From assembly GCA_025964065.1 (NCBI GenBank), contig JAOPZO010000325.1, positions 1-19,714 of the forward strand: 19,714 nt of DNA, read 5' to 3'. The notes beneath the pieces were generated by a model. The model saw nothing but the letters and a program-made list of their open reading frames with translations. It was not told where the DNA came from and searched no databases. Below, one piece after another: positions 14,373 to 19,714 of the stretch (position 1 is its first letter; the number at the start of each line of letters is the position of its first letter). The translations under genes and the position numbers were made by a program. This DNA is from Solirubrobacterales bacterium. Its GTDB lineage: Bacteria; Actinomycetota; Thermoleophilia; Solirubrobacterales; Solirubrobacteraceae.

Positions 14373-14672
14373 ATGGCCATCGAGTGGTACCTCGTCGTCT
14401 CCGCGCTGATCTTCTCCATCGGCGCCGGCGGCGTCCTCACGCGCCGCAACCCGCTCGTGGTGCTCCTGTGCCTCGAGCTCATGCTGAACGCCGCGAACCT
14501 CGCGCTCATCGCGTTCTCGCGCATGCACGGCAACGGCGACGGCCAGATCTTCGCGGTCATCGTCATGGTCGTCGCGGCCTGCGAGGTCTGCATCGGCCTC
14601 GGCGTCATCGTCGCGATGTATCGCCGCCGGCTCCCCATCGACGTCGACGAGCTCCGCGAGCTCCAGGGCTAG
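14373..14672 (+). CDS. nuoK: NADH-quinone oxidoreductase subunit K
   Basis: ND4L homologue, 99 residues with three transmembrane helices, the usual length. The two membrane glutamates required for proton transfer are present: Glu35 in LLCLELMLNAANL and Glu71 in MVVAACEVCIGLGVIV. The start directly abuts the nuoJ stop, with GAGGA seven bases before the ATG. It lies between nuoJ and nuoL in the standard order. Confidence 0.96.
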   Translation: MAIEWYLVVSALIFSIGAGGVLTRRNPLVVLLCLELMLNAANLALIAFSRMHGNGDGQIFAVIVMVVAACEVCIGLGVIVAMYRRRLPIDVDELRELQG

Positions 14673-14676
14673 GAGG
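14671..14676 (+). promoter_or_regulatory. Strong Shine-Dalgarno site of nuoL
   Basis: AGGAGG, overlapping the nuoK stop, sits eight bases before the nuoL ATG. It is the best ribosome-binding site I saw in the window and fixes that start. Confidence 0.7.
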
Positions 14677-14684
14677 CCCCCGCC

Positions 14685-16685
14685 ATGGAGACCACCGCCT
14701 GGCTCGTCCTCGCGTTCCCGCTTGCGGGCGCGATCCTCATCGGCCTGCTGGCACAGCACGTGCCGAGCAAGCTCACCGGCTACCTCGGGACGGCCGCCAT
14801 CGGCGGTGCGTTCGTCTCGGCCGTCCTGACCTTCCTGTCGCTGCAGGACCGCGAGGAGGAGGCCCGCCAGGTCGTCTACGTCGGCTGGGACTACGCGAAG
14901 AGCGTCGGGGTCGACGCGCAGTTCGCGATCCTCGTCGACCCGCTGAGCGTCCTGATGATCCTCGTGGTCTCGGGCGTCTCGACGCTCATCCACGTCTACT
15001 CCGTGTCCTACATGGAGAGCGACGAGGGCTACGCGCGCTTCTTCGCGTACCTGAACTTCTTCGTCTTCTCGATGCTGCTGCTGATCCTGGCGGCGAACTT
15101 CTTCCTGCTCATCGTGGGCTGGGCCTTCGTCGGCGCGGCGTCCTACCTGCTGATCTCCTTCTGGTACCGCCGGACCACGGCGACGAAGGCGGGCCTCAAG
15201 GCCTTCGTCATCAACGTCGTGGGCGACATCGGCCTCGTGCTCGGCACGTACTTCATCTTCAAGCACGCCGGGACGCTCGACTTCCTCGGCACGTTCGACT
15301 CGGTGGAGCGCGATTTCGAGGGCGCCCAGGGCGACCTCACCGCGGGCTGCCTCCTGCTCCTCGTCGGCGCCTTCGCGAAGTCCGCGCAGATCCCGCTGCA
15401 CACGTGGCTGCCCGACGCCATGGAGGGCCCGACGCCGGTCTCCGCGCTCATCCACGCGGCGACGATGGTCACCGCCGGCGTCTACCTCATCGCCCGCATG
15501 CACCCGCTCTTCGAGCAGGCGCCCGCCGCGGCCGACGTCGGCGCGATCATCGGCGCGGTCACGCTGCTCGTCGCGGGCACGATCGCGATCGTCGTCACCG
15601 ACCTGAAGCGCGTCATCGCCTACTCGACGATGTCCCAGATCGGCTACATGATCATGGGCGTCAGCGCGGGCGCGTACGTCGCCGGCCTCTTCCACCTCAT
15701 GACGCACGCCTTCTTCAAGGCGCTGCTCTTCATGGCGGCCGGCTCGGTCATCGGCGCCATGGGCGGCCGGCAGGACCTCGACAGCATGGGCGGCTTCCGC
15801 AAGGCGATGCCGTTCACGTTCGTCTGCATGTGCATCGGCGGCCTCGCGCTCGCGGGCGTCCCGCCGTTCTCCGGCTTCTTCTCGAAGGACGAGATCCTGC
15901 TCGACCTGGGCGCCGAGGGCGGCTGGCACTGGGGCCTCTACGTCGCGGGCTACGTCGGCGCGCTGCTGACCGCGGTCTACACCTGGCGCATGATCTTCCG
16001 GGCGTTCGCGGGCGACCCGGTGCCGGAGGCGCAGGAGCTCATCGACGGGCACCTGCACCACCCGGCGGAGCACACGAACCCCGCCACGGGCGAGGTCGAG
16101 GACACCGGCGTCGGCTTCCCGGGCAAGGAGCACCACATCGCGGAGCAGTCCCCGTCGATGCGGATCGCGATGGGCACCCTCGCGCTGCTCGCCATCGTCG
16201 GCGGCTTCATCCAGATCCCGAAGGTCTCCCACGGGCTCGAGTCGTTCCTCGACCCGACCTTCGCCCGCTCGGAGGTCGAGCACGAGTACGGCGACGGCCT
16301 CCTGTGGTTCGGCCTGGCGCTCGGCACGGTCCTCGCCGTCCTCGGCATCGCGATCGCCTACCGCATCTGGGTGCAGAAGCCCGGCACGAGCGCCGCGATC
16401 CAGGCGAAGTTCTCCGGCCCGCACAAGCTCTTCTCGAACAAGTGGTACTTCGACGAGCTCATCGACCTCCTCGTCGTCCGGCCCTTCGGCTGGTTCGGCC
16501 GCTTCGGCCAGCAGACGTTCGAGCGCATCTTCGTCAACGGGGTGCTCGTCGGCGGCCCCACCGGCCTCGTCCGGGCCGGCTCCGCCGCGGTCCGCGCGGT
16601 CCAGTCGGGCTACCTGCGCTCCTACGCGGCGTTCCTGCTCATCGGCCTCGCGGTCGTCGGCTTCTACTTCCTCCTCCAGTCGTGA
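14685..16685 (+). CDS. nuoL: NADH-quinone oxidoreductase subunit L
   Basis: Distal antiporter-like proton-pumping subunit (ND5 homologue), 666 residues with about 16 helices and a C-terminal lateral-helix region. TM7 has Lys232 in FAKSAQIPLHTWLPDAM, followed by EGPTPVSALIHAATM with the conserved His. HAFFKALLFMA and FSGFFSKDEIL carry the later lysines, and Asp181 in VVGDIG is present. The TM5 glutamate normally found in GWEGVG (Glu144 of E. coli) is Ala147 here (GWAFVG), and the preceding LADN is LAAN. The rest of the channel looks intact. A His-rich loop (residues about 455-490) carries HLHHPAEH. The stop overlaps the nuoM GTG (GTGA). Confidence 0.97.
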   Translation: METTAWLVLAFPLAGAILIGLLAQHVPSKLTGYLGTAAIGGAFVSAVLTFLSLQDREEEARQVVYVGWDYAKSVGVDAQFAILVDPLSVLMILVVSGVSTLIHVYSVSYMESDEGYARFFAYLNFFVFSMLLLILAANFFLLIVGWAFVGAASYLLISFWYRRTTATKAGLKAFVINVVGDIGLVLGTYFIFKHAGTLDFLGTFDSVERDFEGAQGDLTAGCLLLLVGAFAKSAQIPLHTWLPDAMEGPTPVSALIHAATMVTAGVYLIARMHPLFEQAPAAADVGAIIGAVTLLVAGTIAIVVTDLKRVIAYSTMSQIGYMIMGVSAGAYVAGLFHLMTHAFFKALLFMAAGSVIGAMGGRQDLDSMGGFRKAMPFTFVCMCIGGLALAGVPPFSGFFSKDEILLDLGAEGGWHWGLYVAGYVGALLTAVYTWRMIFRAFAGDPVPEAQELIDGHLHHPAEHTNPATGEVEDTGVGFPGKEHHIAEQSPSMRIAMGTLALLAIVGGFIQIPKVSHGLESFLDPTFARSEVEHEYGDGLLWFGLALGTVLAVLGIAIAYRIWVQKPGTSAAIQAKFSGPHKLFSNKWYFDELIDLLVVRPFGWFGRFGQQTFERIFVNGVLVGGPTGLVRAGSAAVRAVQSGYLRSYAAFLLIGLAVVGFYFLLQS

Positions 16686-18373
16686 CCCTCCACCTCTCCT
16701 TCCTCCTCTGGCTCCCCGCCGTCGCCGGCCTCCTCGGCCTGCTGCTGCCCGGGCGCATGACCGCCCGGCTGCTCGCGCTGCTCGGCTCGGTCGGCGCGCT
16801 GGGCTACGCCGTGAGCGCCGTCGTCGACTTCGACCGCAACGCCCCGGGCCTGCAGTGGGTCACCGACGAGACGTGGATCCGCACGCTGGGGATCCACTAC
16901 AAGCTCGGCATCGACGGGGTGAACCTGTTCCTCATCCTGCTCGCGACGGTGCTCTTCACCGCCTCGATGCTGTGGGCGGCCGGCCGGGAGTGGGAGCGCC
17001 CGAAGCTCTTCTTCTTCCACATGGGCCTCGGCCACACGGCCGTGCTCGGCGCCCTGCTCGCCCAGGACCTCGCGCTGTTCGTCGTGTTCTTCGACCTCAT
17101 GCTGATCCCGTTCTTCTTCCTGACGGGGATCTGGGGGCCGGCCGGCACACGCGTCGCCGCCGTCACCAAGCTCGTGATCTACACGCTGGTCGGCTCGCTC
17201 CTCATGCTGACGGGCGCGATCGCCACCGCGGTCCTCGCCGCGAGCGAGAACGGCACGGAGCTCTCCTTCGTCCTCACCGACCTGCAGCAGCTGCGCCTCG
17301 GCGAGGGCACGCAGGACTGGATCTTCCTCTTCTTCGCGGCCGCGTTCCTCGTGAAGATGCCGATGTTCCCGCTGCACGGCTGGATGCCCGACGGCTACCG
17401 CAACATGCCGCTGCCGGTGCTCGCCGTCTTCTCCGGGGTCCTCTCGAAGGTCGCCGCCTACGGCTTCCTGCGGATCGCGCTGCCGCTCTTCCCGGACGCC
17501 GCGGTGCAGTTCCAGGACCTGATGCTCGTGATCGCGCTCGCCTCGATCCTCTACGGCTCGGCGATGGCGTTCACCACGACGGAGTCCCGGCTCATCCTCG
17601 GGTACTCGTCCATCGCGCAGCTCGGCTTCATCGTCCTCGGCATCTTCGCCCTGAACGAGCAGGGCGCCCAGGGCGCGGTGCTGCAGTCCTTCAACCACGG
17701 CCTCGTCGTCGCCCCGGCCTTCTTCATCGTCGCGCTGCTCAGCGCGCGGGCCGGCGGCTCGGAGGACATCCGCGACATGGGCGGCGTGGCGACGAGGGCG
17801 CCCGTGCTGACGGTGCTGTTCCTCATCGTCGCGCTCGCGAACCTCGCCATCCCCGGCTCCGCGAACTTCGTCGGCGAGTTCTACATCCTGCTCGGCGTCT
17901 TCGAGGACAAGGTCGTCTTCGCGATCCTCGCCTTCACCGGCGTGGCGCTCGCGAGCGTCTACACCCTGCGCCTGTTCATCCGCGCGATGCACAACCGCGT
18001 CGGGCCGCGAGTCGCGTCGAAGGACCTCTCGGTCGCCGACGGGCTCGTGCTCGTGCCGCTCGTGCTGGCGATCCTCGCGATCGCCGTCTACCCGCAGCTG
18101 CCGCTGGAGAAGGGCGAGAAGACGGTCGCCGCGTCGATCGCGGTCGCCCGCGACATCGCAAACCCGCCGCCGCCGTCCGCCGCCGAGGCGCCCGCGGCGC
18201 CACCGCTCGAGATCGATCCCGCCACGGGCCAGCCCATCGACCCCTCGGGCGGCGGCCAGACCGTGGACCCCGCCGCGGGCGGCGCCATCGAGATCGACCC
18301 GAACACGGGCCAGCCGATCGACCCCGCCGCCGGTGGGGCCGTCCCGGCACCCGAGGAGGTTCCCGCGCCATGA
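16682..18373 (+). CDS. nuoM: NADH-quinone oxidoreductase subunit M
   Basis: Middle antiporter-like proton-pumping subunit (ND4 homologue), 563 residues, about 14 helices. TM5 reads VVFFDLMLIPFFFLTG with Asp138 where E. coli has Glu144. TM7 keeps Lys225 in LVKMPMFPLHGW, SGVLSKVAAYG keeps the next Lys, and ANFVGEF keeps Glu399. The loop after TM7 is PDGYRNMP instead of the common PDAHTEAP, and the usual SxxHMG is SIAQLG. After the last helix a tail of about 65 residues is Pro/Ala/Gly-rich and repeats EIDP(A/N)TGQPIDP at residues 510-521 and 537-548. The start is set by the GTGA overlap with nuoL; the upstream open frame is a nuoL shadow. The stop overlaps nuoN. Confidence 0.95.
   Translation: MTLHLSFLLWLPAVAGLLGLLLPGRMTARLLALLGSVGALGYAVSAVVDFDRNAPGLQWVTDETWIRTLGIHYKLGIDGVNLFLILLATVLFTASMLWAAGREWERPKLFFFHMGLGHTAVLGALLAQDLALFVVFFDLMLIPFFFLTGIWGPAGTRVAAVTKLVIYTLVGSLLMLTGAIATAVLAASENGTELSFVLTDLQQLRLGEGTQDWIFLFFAAAFLVKMPMFPLHGWMPDGYRNMPLPVLAVFSGVLSKVAAYGFLRIALPLFPDAAVQFQDLMLVIALASILYGSAMAFTTTESRLILGYSSIAQLGFIVLGIFALNEQGAQGAVLQSFNHGLVVAPAFFIVALLSARAGGSEDIRDMGGVATRAPVLTVLFLIVALANLAIPGSANFVGEFYILLGVFEDKVVFAILAFTGVALASVYTLRLFIRAMHNRVGPRVASKDLSVADGLVLVPLVLAILAIAVYPQLPLEKGEKTVAASIAVARDIANPPPPSAAEAPAAPPLEIDPATGQPIDPSGGGQTVDPAAGGAIEIDPNTGQPIDPAAGGAVPAPEEVPAP
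18209..18325 (+). repeat. Imperfect coding repeat in the nuoM tail
   Basis: Two 36-base copies (18209-18244 and 18290-18325), 81 bases apart, encode EIDPATGQPIDP and EIDPNTGQPIDP. The copies differ mainly at third positions and at one Ala/Asn codon, which suggests a duplication kept under protein-level selection or an old duplication. A shorter related piece (TVDPAAGG) lies between them. Confidence 0.75.
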
Positions 18374-19714
18374 CCGGCAAGCCCGCCACGCCCACGATCG
18401 ACTGGGCCGGCCTCTCCCCCCTCATCGCGCTGCTCTCGGGCGCCGTCATCGTCCTGATGGTCGGCCTGCTCCGCAGCCGCGCCGCGCGCGAGCACGGCGT
18501 GCCGTTCCTCTCGTTCGCGACGCTCGCGACCTCGCTCGGCCTCACGATCTGGCAGCTCGACACGACGAAGTCGCTCATCTCCGGCGCGCTGCAGATCGAC
18601 GGGCTCGGCACCGTCCTCAACATCCTCTTCGTCTCCGCCGGCATGGCGACCGTGCTGCTCTCCTGGCGGGCGCTCGCGCCGCGGGAGTCGGCCCACGGCG
18701 AGTTCCACGCGCTGCTGCTCACGTCGATCGCGGGCATGCTCGTGCTGGCCTGGTCGACGAACCTCGTCACCGTCTTCCTCGGCCTCGAGCTCCTCTCCAT
18801 CCCGCTCTACGTGCTCTGCGCGACCGAGATGCGGCGCGCGACCTCGCTCGAGTCGGGCCTGAAGTACCTCATCGTCGGCTCGCTCGGCTCGGCGATCTTC
18901 CTCTACGGCCTGGCGCTCATCTACGGCGCCACGGGCTCGACCGACTTCTCCGGCATCGCCGCCGCGAATGCCGAGGGCGATCTCTCGAGCGACCCGCTGA
19001 TGCTGACGGGCATCGCGCTGAGCGTCGTCGGCCTCGGCTTCAAGGCGTCCGTCGCGCCGTTCCACCAGTGGACCCCCGACGTCTACGAGGGCGCGCCGAC
19101 CCCGGTCACGGCGTTCATGGCCGTCGCCACGAAGGCCGCCGCGTTCGGCATCTTCCTGCGGCTCTTCGACGTCGCCCTGATCGACTCGGCGACGGCCTGG
19201 GCCCCGGCGCTCGCCGTGCTCGCGACGATCACGATCATCGCCGGCAACGTCGGCGCGCTCGGGCAGTCCTCGCTCAAGCGGATGCTCGCGTACTCCTCGG
19301 TGGCGCAGGCGGGCTACATGCTCGCGGGCGTCGTCGTCTCCTCCTCGCTCGGGGTGCGCGCAACGGTCTTCTACCTCGCGGTCTACCTCGTGATGAACCT
19401 CGCGGCGTTCGCCGTGATCATCGCCCGTGAGCGCGAGACGGCACTCGGCGACGACATCTCCGCCCTCGAGGGGATCGGGGCCTCCCGTCCCGTCCTCGCG
19501 TGGCCCATGACGATCGCGATGCTCGCGCTCGCCGGCATCCCCGCCACGGGCGGCTTCATCGGGAAGTTCTTCCTCATCGACGCGACGATCGAGGGCAACT
19601 ACGCGTGGCTCGGCGTCGTGATCGTCGTCGGCTCGATGATCTCCCTGGCGTACTACCTGCGGGTGGTGGCGGCGATCTGGATGCGCCCGGCCCCCGCCGC
19701 GGCGCCCGCGGTCG
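18370..19714 (+). CDS. nuoN: NADH-quinone oxidoreductase subunit N (partial, 3' end missing)
   Basis: Proximal antiporter-like proton-pumping subunit (ND2 homologue). The ATG overlaps the nuoM stop (ATGA), and the frame stays open to the window edge, showing 448 residues; the family is usually about 480-530. TM5 has the normal Glu140 in FLGLELLSIPLY. TM7 has Lys225 in LGFKASVAPFHQWTPDVYEG, followed by APTPVTAF. LKRMLAYSSVAQAGYMLAG and GIPATGGFIGKFFL are further signatures. So this channel keeps the Glu-Lys pair that NuoL lacks. The missing part should be the last helix and the tail only. Confidence 0.95.
   Translation, partial: MTGKPATPTIDWAGLSPLIALLSGAVIVLMVGLLRSRAAREHGVPFLSFATLATSLGLTIWQLDTTKSLISGALQIDGLGTVLNILFVSAGMATVLLSWRALAPRESAHGEFHALLLTSIAGMLVLAWSTNLVTVFLGLELLSIPLYVLCATEMRRATSLESGLKYLIVGSLGSAIFLYGLALIYGATGSTDFSGIAAANAEGDLSSDPLMLTGIALSVVGLGFKASVAPFHQWTPDVYEGAPTPVTAFMAVATKAAAFGIFLRLFDVALIDSATAWAPALAVLATITIIAGNVGALGQSSLKRMLAYSSVAQAGYMLAGVVVSSSLGVRATVFYLAVYLVMNLAAFAVIIARERETALGDDISALEGIGASRPVLAWPMTIAMLALAGIPATGGFIGKFFLIDATIEGNYAWLGVVIVVGSMISLAYYLRVVAAIWMRPAPAAAPAV

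Noticed and set aside
13239..16424. Minus-strand open frame of 1061 codons
   Set aside because: It lies antisense to nuoJ, nuoK and most of nuoL, and its product is a low-complexity Arg/Glu/Asp/Val mixture, the usual result of reading GC-rich genes on the opposite strand.
1..19714. tRNA, rRNA, CRISPR or insertion sequence
   Set aside because: I saw no spaced direct repeats, no transposase-like product, no terminal inverted repeats and no tRNA cloverleaf; nearly all bases are in assigned coding genes.

Overview
The window is very GC-rich bacterial DNA with G or C at nearly every third codon position. It is dominated by a complete set of respiratory complex I genes (nuoA to nuoN, NADH:quinone oxidoreductase); only the 3' end of nuoN is cut off. 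GC content, the many GTG starts with 4-base stop/start overlaps, a DUF6766-type membrane protein and a four-cysteine lipoprotein of a familiar style all suggest an actinomycete of the Thermoleophilia/Solirubrobacterales type. That placement is inference from protein style, not a database match.

Layout. At 1-123 is the tail of an unidentified plus-strand gene, convergent with serS (minus, 128-1384). A one-heme cytochrome c lipoprotein (minus) lies behind serS. Head to head with it, only about 30 bp away, is a plus-strand pair: a cupredoxin lipoprotein and a flavin-reductase-like protein. A four-helix membrane protein (minus, 2796-3230) is convergent with that pair and divergent from nuoA. The first nuo block, nuoABCDEFGHI (3302-12238), is tightly packed, mostly with overlapping stop and start codons. 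It is followed by GC hairpins and a three-gene insert (12362-13536): a lipoprotein, a 27-residue membrane peptide and a DUF6766 protein. The second block, nuoJKLMN, begins at 13668 behind its own 131-bp intergenic region and runs off the window end. No stretch over 300 bases lacks a gene.

How the genes fit together. NuoE, F and G form the NADH dehydrogenase arm; NuoB, C, D and I carry electrons to quinone; NuoA, H, J, K, L, M and N form the proton-pumping membrane arm. The Fe-S ligands of NuoB, E, F, G and I and the quinone-site His and Tyr of NuoD are present. The membrane arm is unusual: the TM5 glutamate normally paired with the TM7 lysine is Ala147 in NuoL and Asp138 in NuoM, but is a normal Glu140 in NuoN. 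The upstream cytochrome c and cupredoxin lipoproteins could be extracytoplasmic electron carriers of the same respiratory chain, though the sequence does not prove that.

The points most worth a second look are the missing TM5 glutamate of NuoL, the split nuo cluster with its small-membrane-protein insert, the glutamine at the cupredoxin axial position, the repeat-bearing tail of NuoM, and a near-identical 12-mer upstream of both nuo blocks. I found no mobile element, CRISPR array, tRNA or rRNA.
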